64,000 nucleotides of DNA from positions 347,066 to 411,065 of the forward strand of contig NZ_AZSJ01000007.1 in the NCBI RefSeq assembly GCF_000516555.1, in the 5' to 3' direction. A program made the translations under genes and the position numbers. Source of the stretch: Afipia sp. P52-10. GTDB taxonomy: Bacteria; Pseudomonadota; Alphaproteobacteria; Rhizobiales; Xanthobacteraceae. Of the stretch, positions 1-8,814 are shown in pieces. Numbering within the stretch: the stretch's first letter is position 1; each line of letters begins with the position of its first letter. The notes under the pieces are model-generated. The model was given only the letters and a program-made list of their open reading frames with translations, made no database searches and was not told where the DNA came from.

Positions 1-96
1 ATGCACGGCGACGGTGGCGATGCCGAGCTCCTTGCAAGCGCGCAGCACGCGCAGAGCGATTTCTCCGCGATTGGCTATCAGGATTTTGTCGAACAT
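1..96 (-). CDS. accC: Biotin carboxylase subunit of acetyl-CoA carboxylase, N-terminal fragment (runs off the window)
   Basis: The minus strand from 96 down to the window edge encodes 32 residues beginning [17 protein letters not shown], the characteristic N-terminus of biotin carboxylase. This enzyme uses ATP and bicarbonate to carboxylate the biotin on AccB in the first step of fatty-acid synthesis. The start ATG lies 20 bases after the accB stop, so the two genes almost certainly share a transcript, the usual accB-accC arrangement. The ATP-grasp and C-terminal domains lie outside the window. The family assignment rests on the N-terminal block only, but that block is very distinctive. Confidence 0.93.
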   Translation of the reverse strand, partial: MFDKILIANRGEIALRVLRACKELGIATVAVH

Positions 97-116
97 CGCG
101 GGCCTATTGTGCCTTC

Positions 117-605
117 TTATTCGATGATCATCAGCGGCTCGCCGAACTCGACCGGCTGCCCGTCTTCGATCAGGATTTGCGTGACCGTGCCGGCGCGCGG
201 CGCCGGAATCTGGTTCATGGTCTTCATCGCTTCGATGATCAGAAGCGTATCACCGGCGTTCACTTTGGAGCCGACGTCGACGAACGGCCGCGCGCCCGGT
301 TCGGAGGCGATATAGGCGGTGCCGACCATCGGCGAGGGGACGATGCCGGGATGCTTGGCGAGGTCGGCGGCTGCCGCGGGCGCTGCCGCCGGGGCGACCG
401 CGCTTGCCGCCGGCGTGGCGTAGACCGGGGCCTGTACGACCTGCGCAGTACGCGCGACGCGGACCCGAAGGCCTTCACGTTCCACTTCTATCTCGGTGAG
501 ATTGGTGCTGTCGAGCAGCGCGGCCAGATCGCGGATCAACTCGCGTTCATCGACAGGCTTCGCTGCCAGCGATTTCTCGGATGTATCTTTTGCCTTTGCG
601 GCCAT
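117..605 (-). CDS. accB: Biotin carboxyl carrier protein of acetyl-CoA carboxylase
   Basis: This 162-residue protein carries the biotin that shuttles carboxyl groups between AccC and the carboxyltransferase. The N-terminal third is a hydrophilic dimerisation region, followed by an Ala/Pro-rich linker (about residues 58-80) and a C-terminal biotinyl domain. The biotinylation motif reads EAMKTMN, with the acceptor lysine at residue 128, 34 residues from the end. Many homologues have AMKMMN, so threonine after the lysine is a mild variation. The gene is followed by accC and preceded by aroQ on the same strand. Confidence 0.96.
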   Translation of the reverse strand: MAAKAKDTSEKSLAAKPVDERELIRDLAALLDSTNLTEIEVEREGLRVRVARTAQVVQAPVYATPAASAVAPAAAPAAAADLAKHPGIVPSPMVGTAYIASEPGARPFVDVGSKVNAGDTLLIIEAMKTMNQIPAPRAGTVTQILIEDGQPVEFGEPLMIIE

Positions 606-687
606 GCGTTCAATCCAGATTGTTCTCTGTGAGGCGTCTCAGGTTCGGGCCCCAGCTCTCAGGTGTTGGCTCTATAGATCTTGGCTC

Positions 688-1146
688 TCAGCTCTTGGCT
701 TTCGCGCCGATCTTTGCGGCGAGTCCCATGATCGCCAGCCGGTATCCTTCGATGCCAAAGCCGGTCAGCGAGGCGAACGTGGCCTTGGCGATGAAGGAGT
801 GATGGCGGAAGCTCTCGCGCGCGTAAACATTGCTGATGTGGACTTCCACAGCCGGGACCTGCACCGCCTTCAGCGCATCGTGAATGGCGACCGAGGTATG
901 CGAGTAGCCGCCGCCATTGATGACGATACCTGCCGCCTTGTTGGCGCCGGCCTCGTGGATGACGTCAATCAACTCGCCCTCGCGGTTGGATTGGTGGCAG
1001 ACGACCTCCATGCCGTAGCCGGCGGCAGTCCGCTGGCAGAGCGCCTCGACATCGGCCAGGGTATCGGACCCATAGGTCTCGGGTTCCCGGGTGCCGAGCA
1101 GGTTCAGGTTCGGCCCGTTCAGCACGTAGATTGTGTTGGATGCCAT
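688..1146 (-). CDS. aroQ: 3-dehydroquinate dehydratase, type II
   Basis: It dehydrates 3-dehydroquinate to 3-dehydroshikimate in the shikimate pathway. The protein has the type II signature [13 protein letters not shown] near the N-terminus with the active-site tyrosine region shortly after it (ETYGSDTL), the [11 protein letters not shown] block, the [12 protein letters not shown] loop and a conserved HISN motif. I chose the ATG at 1146 (152 residues) because it matches the usual family length of about 150. An upstream ATG at 1185 would add 13 low-complexity residues, and neither start has a strong ribosome binding site. It lies between the DsbA-like gene and accB on the same strand. Confidence 0.95.
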   Translation of the reverse strand: MASNTIYVLNGPNLNLLGTREPETYGSDTLADVEALCQRTAAGYGMEVVCHQSNREGELIDVIHEAGANKAAGIVINGGGYSHTSVAIHDALKAVQVPAVEVHISNVYARESFRHHSFIAKATFASLTGFGIEGYRLAIMGLAAKIGAKAKS

Positions 1147-1367
1147 GGTCGTGGACGATGGTGTCTTGGGCGAGGGTGTAGCCATCCGGAAATCGGCCAG
1201 GGTTGTTCGCAGCCGCAGGTCTGCGGCGGTCAGCGGCCGTTTATAGGTAACCGGGCGGGTCAGGGGAAGCCCGCCGGGAGTGTTAATCCCTGCAAATCCT
1301 TCAATTGCTTTATGAAAAGCTCAGATCGGCCTGCCCTTTGGTGGTATTTTAGCGCCGATCCCGCCCT

Positions 1368-1399
1368 TGGTTCCAGGCCGGGAGGTCCGGCCGGAACCA
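1368..1399 (-). terminator. Hairpin downstream of the DsbA-like gene
   Basis: A long imperfect inverted repeat sits 10 bases beyond the stop codon of the minus-strand DsbA-like gene. A 7-bp outer stem (1368-1374 with 1393-1399) and a 6-bp inner stem (1376-1381 with 1387-1392) are separated by one bulged A and closed by the loop GAGGT. No run of T follows, so it may be a weak terminator or an mRNA 3' stabiliser. It would separate the M48/dsb genes from aroQ-accB-accC. Confidence 0.55.
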
Positions 1400-1409
1400 G
1401 GAATTGCCG

Positions 1410-2180
1410 TCAGCAGGACGGTTTGCCGCAGCGTGCGGTCGCGATCTTCTCCTTGAGACCGGACAGACCGATGGCGCCGACCACCACCTGGTCGCCAATG
1501 ACGTAGCTCGGTGTGCCGTTGAGCCCCATCTCCTCGGCGATCTTCAGATTCTCGGTGAGCGTGTCGCGCACCTCCGAACTCTTCATGTCTTTCTCGAGCC
1601 GCGCCATGTCGAGGCCGGCTTCCTTGGCGGCGGCGAGAGCTCGGGCGCCGTCGGCCTGACCGCGTCCGCCGAGCAGCTTCTGGTGGAAGTCGAGATACTT
1701 CTTGCCGCTCGGGTCCTGCATCCGCACGGCGATGGCGACCTGGGCGGCCTCCACCGATCCCTGGCCCAGCACTGGGAACTCCTTCAGCACGACGCGCAGC
1801 TTCGGATCGGCCTTCATCAGCTCGAACATGTCCGTCATCGCCCGCTTGCAGTAGCCGCAGTTGTAATCGAAGAACTCGACGAAATTGACGTCGCCTTTGG
1901 GATTGCCGACCACGACGCCGCGCGGCGAATTGAAGATGATGTCGGCGTGCTGTTTGACCGCGGCAACCTGCTTGGCAGCCTCCGCCTGGGCCTGACGCTT
2001 CGACAGCTCGGCGGAAACCTCCTCCAGCACTTCCGGATTGGAGAGAAGATAGTCGCGGACGATCTTCTGGATCTCGTTACGTTGCGGTTCGCTGAAGCTT
2101 TGCGCGGAGGCATTCGTGGCCACGCTCGCAAGAAGCGCGACGGCTGCGATGGCAGGGCTGAGGAAACGGAGCGAGAGCAT
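1410..2180 (-). CDS. Secreted DsbA-family thiol-disulfide oxidoreductase
   Basis: A 256-residue protein with a cleavable signal peptide (about residues 1-27, ending ASAQS), a helical N-terminal region (about 28-80) and a DsbA-like thioredoxin fold. The redox motif is CGYC (in NCGYCKRA), and a cis-proline loop is seen at GTPSYVIG. Two further cysteines lie in the last six residues. Proteins of this layout act in the periplasm as oxidases or isomerases of disulfides (Com1/ScsC-like). The start at 2180 is supported by an AAAGGA ribosome binding site about 9 bases upstream. The M48 protease gene ends 47 bases upstream, so both are probably co-transcribed. Confidence 0.88.
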   Translation of the reverse strand: MLSLRFLSPAIAAVALLASVATNASAQSFSEPQRNEIQKIVRDYLLSNPEVLEEVSAELSKRQAQAEAAKQVAAVKQHADIIFNSPRGVVVGNPKGDVNFVEFFDYNCGYCKRAMTDMFELMKADPKLRVVLKEFPVLGQGSVEAAQVAIAVRMQDPSGKKYLDFHQKLLGGRGQADGARALAAAKEAGLDMARLEKDMKSSEVRDTLTENLKIAEEMGLNGTPSYVIGDQVVVGAIGLSGLKEKIATARCGKPSC

Positions 2181-2227
2181 CGGCAGTCCTTTGCGGCTAC
2201 GAAGAAAGAGGGGCATTTTCCGGCAAG

Positions 2228-3658
2228 CTACCGTTTTTCGGTAACTTTGGTGTTCACAATGTCGTCGGCCTTCACCCAACCCGGCGAGCCGACGGCGAAG
2301 CGCGTTTTCGCGCGCGAGGCGAGGTCGCGGGCGGTCTTCATGTCGCCGCGCAGGTAGGCGGCCTGCGCCGAGGCAAGATCGGCCTCGGCGTAATTGCCCT
2401 TGCGGCCGTAGGCCATGGCGAGCTGGGTGTAGCCCAGCGGCGCCTCAGGCTCCCGCGCCAGCGCGCTGCGCAGGATGGCGATCGCCTCGTCGGCGTAGGC
2501 GGCGTTGTTAGAAGCGACCAATGCCTGGCCGAGCATCATCGCGATCAGCGGTGAGTTGCCGGACAGTTGCAGGGCGCGGCGCAACGGCGCGATCGCCTCA
2601 TTCGGCCGGGCGCCTTCGAGCAGGGCCTGACCGCGCAGCTCGTGGAAGTAGGGATTGTTCGGCTGCACCTGCAGCAACGCATCGATCTGCGCGACTGCTT
2701 GGCGCAGGTCACCATGTTTGTAGCCGGCGATCGCACGCGCGTAGCGCGCAGGCAGGCTGTCGTTCGACATCGGATAGCGGCGCAGCACCGTGTCGGGCCG
2801 CTCCATGAAGCCGGAAATCTTCGCCCGCATCAAATCATGCCGCAGCTGCAGTGCCGGATCGTCCTTCTTGTCCCAGTAGGGGCTCGAACGAGCGAAGTCG
2901 GCCAGCGCTGCGACACGCTCGGCAGGCATCGGATGCGACTGGGCATAAGGGTCGGCGCCACGCGAGACGAACAGCAGTTGTTCGGAGAAGCGTTTGAAAG
3001 TCTCGTACATCCCCTTGGGCGACTGACCAGTATCATTCAGGAAGCGGACGGCAGCGCGGTCGGCGCTTTCCTCCTGCTGGCGCTGATAGGACAGCAGGTT
3101 GCGGCGGATCACCTCGCCCGGTGCGCTGAGGGCAGCGGCGCCGGCATTGGCAAGGCCGTTGTTGGAATTGCGGTTGCTGGCGGCGCCTGCCGCGATGGCG
3201 CCGAGGCCGAGGATGGTGGCGAGGATCATCTGCGTCTGTGCGCGGGCGAGCTGTTCGCGCAGCTTGGCGAGATGACCGCCGGCGATGTGGCCAGCCTCGT
3301 GCGCCAGCACGCCGATGATCTGGTTCGGAGTCTGCGACTCCATCAGCGCGCCGGAGTTCACGAAGATGCGGCGGCCGTCGATGACGAAGGCGTTGAAGGT
3401 GGAATCGTTAATGATGACGACCTGGACGTTCTGCTTGGCGAGGCCGGCGACACGCAGCAGCGGCTGGGTGTAATCGCGCAGCAGCTGTTCGATCTCGGCG
3501 TCGCGGATGATCGGCGGGCCGCTGGATTGGGCGCGAGCGGGCAGCGGCGCGACCACCAGTGCAGCCGCAGTGGCCAGCGCGATCGCCTGCCGGGTGGCGC
3601 GGCCAAGGCGGCTTAGGGGACGTGTCAGGGGCGATTTTTCAAGGGCAGAATCAGTCAT
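2228..3658 (-). CDS. Periplasmic M48-family metalloprotease with TPR tail (BepA-like)
   Basis: A 476-residue protein with a signal peptide (hydrophobic segment about residues 25-45, ending ARAQS). The M48 zinc motif HEAGH is at about residue 119, and the third zinc-ligand motif EESAD is at about residue 196. The C-terminal 180 residues are helical and TPR-like. BepA/YfgC relatives act in the periplasm on outer-membrane protein assembly and quality control, and that role is inferred here from the same domain order. The ATG at 3658 directly precedes a basic-then-hydrophobic signal peptide. Longer in-frame starts up to 4003 would give an unlikely cysteine- and arginine-rich leader. Divergent from the aminotransferase at 3921. 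Confidence 0.9.
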   Translation of the reverse strand: MTDSALEKSPLTRPLSRLGRATRQAIALATAAALVVAPLPARAQSSGPPIIRDAEIEQLLRDYTQPLLRVAGLAKQNVQVVIINDSTFNAFVIDGRRIFVNSGALMESQTPNQIIGVLAHEAGHIAGGHLAKLREQLARAQTQMILATILGLGAIAAGAASNRNSNNGLANAGAAALSAPGEVIRRNLLSYQRQQEESADRAAVRFLNDTGQSPKGMYETFKRFSEQLLFVSRGADPYAQSHPMPAERVAALADFARSSPYWDKKDDPALQLRHDLMRAKISGFMERPDTVLRRYPMSNDSLPARYARAIAGYKHGDLRQAVAQIDALLQVQPNNPYFHELRGQALLEGARPNEAIAPLRRALQLSGNSPLIAMMLGQALVASNNAAYADEAIAILRSALAREPEAPLGYTQLAMAYGRKGNYAEADLASAQAAYLRGDMKTARDLASRAKTRFAVGSPGWVKADDIVNTKVTEKR

Positions 3659-3920
3659 GACAGCGTTCGTTGCAAAGCTCCAGCACCTGCCGTTTTCGAG
3701 ACCGACCGGACCCGTCGGTCCCGCGGCAGGGACATCCGATACTTTGCAGAATTTGGCAATGCAGCCAATGTCTTGACGCGTGTGAATCTCGTCGCACCCA
3801 AGCGGCGGAATGAGGCAACATGGCGGCGTGCGGCCCCGTAGCGCGCCGTGGGCTTCAAGGTGTCGCAGCGATGTTCTAAGAGACGAGTAAGCCCTCGTCC
3901 CCGTCGCAACCCGCAGGCCT

Positions 3921-5117
3921 ATGGTAATGCTCGACAATACGATCCGCGATCGCGTCCGAAACCTGATCACGCCCGCGCGGCGCAGCGAAGTTCCGCCATT
4001 CATGGTGATGGACGTGATGGCGGCCGCCGCCCGGATCGAGGCCGCTGGTGGCCATGTGATTCATCTCGAAGTCGGCCAGCCGGCGGAACCGGCGCCGCAG
4101 ACTGCGATCGCCGCCGCACACGCAGCGCTCGATTCGGCGCGGATTGATTACACCTCCGCGCTAGGTATTCCGTCGCTGCGGGCGCGGATTTCCCGTCACT
4201 ATCGCGACACTTACGAATGCGAGGTCGATCCGGAGCGGATCATCGTCACCACCGGGTCATCGGGCGGCTTCGTGCTTGCATTTCTGGCGATGTTCGAACC
4301 TGGCGACCGGGTTGCCGTCACCATACCGGGCTATCCGCCGTACCGGCATATTCTGAACGCACTCGGCTGCGAGCCGGTCCCGATCGAGACGTCGCACGAA
4401 GCGCGCCACGCGCTGTCGGCGGACGCGCTGCTTGCCGAACATCGGAAAAAGCCGCTGCAGGGCGCGCTGGTGGCGAGCCCAGCCAACCCGACCGGCACGA
4501 TGATGACGCGCGAGGCCCTCAGCACGCTGATTGGCGCCGCCGAAGGCGAGGGCATCCGTTTCATCTCCGACGAGATCTATCATGGCCTCGATTACGCATT
4601 TCCTGCGGTGACCGCAGCGGCGTTGTCGGCGAATGCGCTCGTCATCAACTCGTTCTCGAAATACTTCTGCATGACCGGCTGGCGCGTCGGCTGGATCGTT
4701 GCACCGGAGCCGCTGGTGCGTCCGATCGAGCGGCTGCAACAGAACCTGTCGATCTCGGTGCCGACGCTGTCGCAGGTCGCAGCCGAAGCCGCCTTCGACG
4801 GTGGCGCCGAGATGGAGCGCATCAAGCACGGCTATCAGGAGAACCGGCGCATCCTGATCGAGGGATTGCCGGATGCGGGCCTCGACACGTTCCTTCCCGC
4901 CGATGGAGCATTCTATCTCTACGCCGACGTGTCAAAGTTCACCAACGATAGTCTCGACTTCACGAAGCGGATGCTGGAGGAGGCGCATGTGGCGGCGACC
5001 TCTGGCGTCGACTTCGATCCGGTTCATGGCCGCTCGTTCGTGCGTTTCTCCTACGCCCGCTCCGCGGATGACATGCGCGAGGCGGTGGTCCGCATCAAGC
5101 GTTGGCTGAAACGATAG
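3921..5117 (+). CDS. PLP-dependent aminotransferase, class I/II
   Basis: A 398-residue fold-type I aminotransferase. The PLP-binding lysine is at about residue 247 in NSFSKYFCMTGWRVGW. The protein also shows the PANPTGT block and the SDEIYHGLDY motif, in which the aspartate contacts the PLP ring nitrogen, and a C-terminal arginine region (SFVRFSYA) expected to bind the substrate carboxylate. The family covers aspartate, alanine and aromatic aminotransferases, so the amino donor cannot be fixed from sequence alone. Monocistronic by position: it is divergent from the M48 gene, and the terminator at 5165-5193 follows it. Confidence 0.88.
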   Translation: MVMLDNTIRDRVRNLITPARRSEVPPFMVMDVMAAAARIEAAGGHVIHLEVGQPAEPAPQTAIAAAHAALDSARIDYTSALGIPSLRARISRHYRDTYECEVDPERIIVTTGSSGGFVLAFLAMFEPGDRVAVTIPGYPPYRHILNALGCEPVPIETSHEARHALSADALLAEHRKKPLQGALVASPANPTGTMMTREALSTLIGAAEGEGIRFISDEIYHGLDYAFPAVTAAALSANALVINSFSKYFCMTGWRVGWIVAPEPLVRPIERLQQNLSISVPTLSQVAAEAAFDGGAEMERIKHGYQENRRILIEGLPDAGLDTFLPADGAFYLYADVSKFTNDSLDFTKRMLEEAHVAATSGVDFDPVHGRSFVRFSYARSADDMREAVVRIKRWLKR

Positions 5118-5164
5118 GCGCGTACGGCAAGCGATGTCGGTGACGCAGAAGGCCGATCAACAAA

Positions 5165-5193
5165 AGAGGCCCGGTTCTTGAACCGGGCCTTTC
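5165..5193. terminator. Bidirectional intrinsic terminator between the aminotransferase gene and rne
   Basis: A perfect 10-bp GC-rich stem (5167-5176 with 5181-5190) closed by the tetraloop CTTG is followed by TTTCG on the plus strand and preceded by AAAAG, which reads as CTTTT on the minus strand. It lies between the convergent aminotransferase (stop 5117) and rne (stop 5224) genes and can serve both. Confidence 0.85.
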
Positions 5194-5223
5194 GTATTCC
5201 GGGATGGAACTCGTCTCAGCTGC

Positions 5224-8145
5224 TTAGCTGCCGCCAAAACGGCGCGACCACCAGCCTGCGCGGCGCGGCGCTTCGGGGGCCGCGGTTTCAGTTGCAGGGG
5301 CGCCAGCAGCCGGCTCGCTCGGTGTCGGTTCGCTGACTGTGGGAGCAAGAGCGGACGGAGTGTCATCGCTGCTTGCGAACACCACTTTTTCTCGCACGGT
5401 CGAACGGCGGCGCGTCGGCTCGGTAGTCTCCGCAGCGGCTTCAGGCTTCGCGTCCGCGGTAGCGGGCGCCTCAGCGACGGGAGCTATTTCCGCCGGTGCG
5501 GCAGGCTGTGGATCGGCCGATGCCGACGCTGCGGTCTGCTCCGGTTCAGGGCGATCGAGATCGGCAACCGCCTCGCTCACCTCCGGCTCCGCAGTTTCCG
5601 TCAATTCGTCGGCGATGGCTGCGACCGAGCCTTCCTCATGCTCGCCATGCTCACCGCCACGCCGCCGCCGTCCGCCGCGTCGACCACGGCGCCGTCTGCG
5701 GCCGCTGCCATCTTCGGCGCGGCGCTCGTCATCGCGTTCGCCGGCCTCGTCGGAGTCGCCGGCGGTCTCGTCGCTGCCTTCGCCATCGTCGGCCGCTAGC
5801 GCAGCCACAGCCTCAGCGGGTACGGTCTCGTCGGTCTCGGTCTGGTTCTGTTCGCGATCGCGGCCACCCCGGCGCCGGCGGCGGCGCCGGCGACGGCGGC
5901 CATCGCCATCCCCGGTGTCTTCGCTGGCTTCGGCTGCCGCGAACTCGTCCGTGAACTCGTCGCTGGCCTCGGCGTCGGTGTCACTCTCGGCGAAATCGTC
6001 GTCGTCTTCTGCCTCGGCGACTGGCTGCTGTTTGGCAGTGTGCGCCTGTGCAGCCAACAGGGCCTTGGCGGCCTCGAGCGTGTGGACCTGCTCGCCGTGC
6101 TCGATGGCGAACGACTGCTGGCTCGCATCGGCGATCACAGAGATTGCGACCTTGAAGGCGGTCTCGAGATCGCGCAGGTGACCGCGCTTATGGTTCAGCA
6201 CATAGAGCGCCACTTCGCTGCGGGTGCGGACCACCAGGTTGTGGGTGGCGCCCTTCATCAGGACCTCTTCAACGCTGCGCAGCAGTTGCAGCGCCACCGA
6301 GGATACCGAGCGCACGTGGCCAGTGCCGCCGCAATGCGGGCAGGGCTCGGTCGAGCTTTCGAGCACGCTGGCGCGGATGCGCTGGCGCGACATCTCAAGC
6401 AGGCCGAAATGCGAGATGCGGCCGACCTGGATGCGGGCGCGATCATGCTTCAGGCAGTCGCTGAGCTTGCGTTCGACCGCGCGGTTGTTCCGCTTCTCGT
6501 CCATGTCGATGAAGTCGATGACGATCAGGCCGGCGAGGTCGCGCAGGCGAAGCTGGCGGGCGATCTCTTCCGCGGCTTCCAGATTGGTCTTCAGCGCGGT
6601 GTCTTCGATGTGGTGCTCGCGGGTCGACCGGCCGGAGTTCACGTCGATCGAAACCAGCGCTTCGGTCTGGTTGATGACGATATAGCCGCCGGAGCGAAGC
6701 TGCACGGTGGGGGAGAACATTGCATCGAGCTGATGCTCGACGCCCATGCGCGAGAACAGCGGCTGGCCGTCGCGATAGGGCTTCACCGCCCGCGTCGCAT
6801 TCGGCATCAGCATCTTCATGAAGTCGCGCGCTTCCTGATAGCCGTTATCACCGGCGACGATGACCTCGTCGATCTCCTTGTTGAACAGGTCACGGATCGA
6901 GCGCTTGATCAGCGATCCCTCCTCATAGACGAGGCTCGGTGCGCTCGACCGCAATGTCAGGTCGCGGACCTGTTCCCACATCCGCAGCAGATACTCAAAA
7001 TCGCGCTTGATCTCGGGCTGAGTGCGGGCGGCTCCGGCGGTTCGCAGGATCACGCCCATGCCCTCGGGCACATCGAGGTCCTGCACAACTTCCTTCAGCC
7101 GATTGCGATCCTGCGCCGAGGTGATCTTGCGGCTGATGCCGCCGCCACGCGCCGTGTTCGGCATCAACACGGCGTAGCGGCCGGCGAGCGACAGGTACGT
7201 GGTCAGCGCTGCGCCCTTGTTGCCGCGCTCTTCCTTGACCACTTGGATCAGCATCACCTGACGGCGCTTGATGACCTCCTGGATCTTGTACTGGCGGCGC
7301 GGCCGGAACTGCCGCTCCGGCACCTCCTCGAGCGCATCGTCGCCGCCGACGGATTCGACCTGTTCCTCTTCGGCCGTCTCGTCGTCCTCGTCCTCATCGT
7401 CGTCCTCGCCGTGCGGTGCGTCGGCGGGCATGAGTTCAGCGGTCGCCGGTGCATCGTGGAGGAGGTCGGCAAGATCACCCGAGGAGACTGAACCGTCATG
7501 AACCGCATCGGGAGAGGGCAGTACCTGACCGGATGCGGTCGCCGGATCGGAAACGGCATCGATGCTGATCTCATGGGCCGAGAGCGGACCGTCGCTGGGA
7601 GCTGCGATCTCATCCGGCGCAATCGCATCGTGATAGCCAGGTTGAGCCGTCGTGATGTCGGTTTCGCCTGCGTCCGGATCGATCGGCGGCTGATAGCGAT
7701 AGCGGTTGGCTTCAGCGCGCGCGACCCGGGCTGCGGCGGAGTTGTCGGCATGCTCGATGACGTTGCTGCGCACACGATCGCCGCCGCGGCGGCGGGCGTT
7801 GCGGTGACGCCGGCGGCGATGCGGGCGGTTCTCCGCTTCCTCCTCGGCCTCGCGCTGGGCACGCTCTTCGTCTTCGATCAGGGCCTGCCGGTCGGCGACC
7901 GGGATCTGGTAATAGTCGGGATGGATTTCCGAAAAGGCGAGGAAACCGTGGCGGTTTCCGCCGTATTCGACGAACGCCGCCTGCAGCGACGGTTCGACGC
8001 GCGTGACCTTGGCGAGATAGATGTTGCCGCGGAGCTGCTTGCGTTGGGCCGACTCGAAATCAAACTCTTCGACGCGGTTGCCGCGGACGACCACGACCCG
8101 GGTCTCTTCCGGATGGGTCGCATCGATAAGCATTTTGTTGGGCAT
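5224..8145 (-). CDS. rne: Ribonuclease E
   Basis: A 973-residue endoribonuclease, core of the RNA degradosome. The N-terminal S1-type RNA-binding region is interrupted by a long acidic, low-complexity insertion (roughly residues 100-300), as is usual in alphaproteobacteria. The catalytic DNase I-like part shows DVNSG (about residue 500) and VIDFIDM with the metal-binding aspartates. The zinc-link motif CPHCGGTG is at about residue 600. The C-terminal half is disordered, alternating acidic stretches with two arginine-rich patches (about 745-760 and 815-832) that probably bind RNA or partners, and ends WWSRRFGGS. I chose the ATG at 8145 (MPNKM) because homology begins there. A 5' leader of about 500 bases precedes it. 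Confidence 0.96.
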   Translation of the reverse strand: MPNKMLIDATHPEETRVVVVRGNRVEEFDFESAQRKQLRGNIYLAKVTRVEPSLQAAFVEYGGNRHGFLAFSEIHPDYYQIPVADRQALIEDEERAQREAEEEAENRPHRRRRHRNARRRGGDRVRSNVIEHADNSAAARVARAEANRYRYQPPIDPDAGETDITTAQPGYHDAIAPDEIAAPSDGPLSAHEISIDAVSDPATASGQVLPSPDAVHDGSVSSGDLADLLHDAPATAELMPADAPHGEDDDEDEDDETAEEEQVESVGGDDALEEVPERQFRPRRQYKIQEVIKRRQVMLIQVVKEERGNKGAALTTYLSLAGRYAVLMPNTARGGGISRKITSAQDRNRLKEVVQDLDVPEGMGVILRTAGAARTQPEIKRDFEYLLRMWEQVRDLTLRSSAPSLVYEEGSLIKRSIRDLFNKEIDEVIVAGDNGYQEARDFMKMLMPNATRAVKPYRDGQPLFSRMGVEHQLDAMFSPTVQLRSGGYIVINQTEALVSIDVNSGRSTREHHIEDTALKTNLEAAEEIARQLRLRDLAGLIVIDFIDMDEKRNNRAVERKLSDCLKHDRARIQVGRISHFGLLEMSRQRIRASVLESSTEPCPHCGGTGHVRSVSSVALQLLRSVEEVLMKGATHNLVVRTRSEVALYVLNHKRGHLRDLETAFKVAISVIADASQQSFAIEHGEQVHTLEAAKALLAAQAHTAKQQPVAEAEDDDDFAESDTDAEASDEFTDEFAAAEASEDTGDGDGRRRRRRRRRRGGRDREQNQTETDETVPAEAVAALAADDGEGSDETAGDSDEAGERDDERRAEDGSGRRRRRGRRGGRRRRGGEHGEHEEGSVAAIADELTETAEPEVSEAVADLDRPEPEQTAASASADPQPAAPAEIAPVAEAPATADAKPEAAAETTEPTRRRSTVREKVVFASSDDTPSALAPTVSEPTPSEPAAGAPATETAAPEAPRRAGWWSRRFGGS

Positions 8146-8709
8146 TGGAGCACTCTTGACGGCGGAGCTTGCGCAGAGCGCCGCGCGATGGTCGCGCGGA
8201 GGGGTGACGCAACGGTCCACCTGATTCGGGGGTGATGGGAAGGCCGAACCCTGCTGCGGTGCGCCAGCTCCGCCGTCCGTCGCGCTCCGGGTCGCGCACA
8301 AAGGCGCATCCCGGCTGCGGGATCGAACGGTCGGTGGGCGTTAAAGAAAGGCGCATTGAGCGTCGGCCCGATTGAAGAGTCCTGGCGGCGCGTGCGCCGC
8401 AAAACGACGAGATGCAGCAGTGACGCCGCATAAGCTTGCGTTGACGGTTTGGCGTGCCTGCCGCTGAACCGGTCCGACATCGGACTGGCGTCTGCTCCGG
8501 CTTGAACCCATTCTCCGACCCGACCGCGCGCTGCGCTGGGTCATGATCAGAAGAACGAAGCGGCTGCCTTGAGGACGTTCGAACACATTTATGATCGATC
8601 GCGTCCCAATACCGCACCGGGAGGCTATACCCGACACAACCGTAGGTTTTAACCATCAACACCAAATACATACGTCGATTGCGTGACGCTGGCAAGGGAA
8701 GCGTCACGC
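8146..8709 (-). promoter_or_regulatory. Probable structured 5' leader and promoter region of rne
   Basis: No gene is supported in the 669 bases between rne and amiC. Three perfect or near-perfect hairpins lie on the rne side: 8308-8323 (6-bp stem, loop GCTG), 8469-8488 (8-bp stem with one G-T pair, loop ACAT) and 8681-8709 (10-bp stem GCGTGACGCT, 9-base loop). A possible minus-strand promoter reads TTGCCA, 17 bases, TATGTA and overlaps the last hairpin. It has a good -35 but a weak -10. If it is used, rne would have a leader of about 500 bases. In E. coli the structured rne leader mediates feedback by RNase E, and a similar role here is inference. Confidence 0.45.
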
Positions 8710-8744
8710 GCCTGCAACAGCCCGCAGCAATCATCGCGAGGCGG

Positions 8745-8760
8745 TTAAGCTGCGATTAAC
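8745..8760 (+). promoter_or_regulatory. CtrA-type binding site upstream of amiC
   Basis: The sequence TTAA, seven bases, TTAAC is an exact match to the published consensus for the alphaproteobacterial cell-cycle regulator CtrA. It is embedded in a fully symmetric dyad, GGTTAA-N7-TTAACC (8743-8761). The site ends 54 bases before the amiC start, in the divergent region shared with rne. Binding by CtrA is inference from the match and from the downstream gene, a septal cell-wall amidase. Confidence 0.55.
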
Positions 8761-8814
8761 CCTGCAGTCCTATTGCGATATCACGGTATGTAGGCGTGCG
8801 GAGGCTGGGATTCT

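Noticed and set aside
6040-7491. A 483-codon open frame antisense to rne
   Set aside because: The minus strand encodes the conserved RNase E catalytic core here, and the antisense product has no recognisable motif.
8543-8553. TCATGATCA in the rne leader as a further copy of the dispersed palindrome
   Set aside because: Only the short central palindrome matches; the second arm and inner pairing of the repeat are absent.
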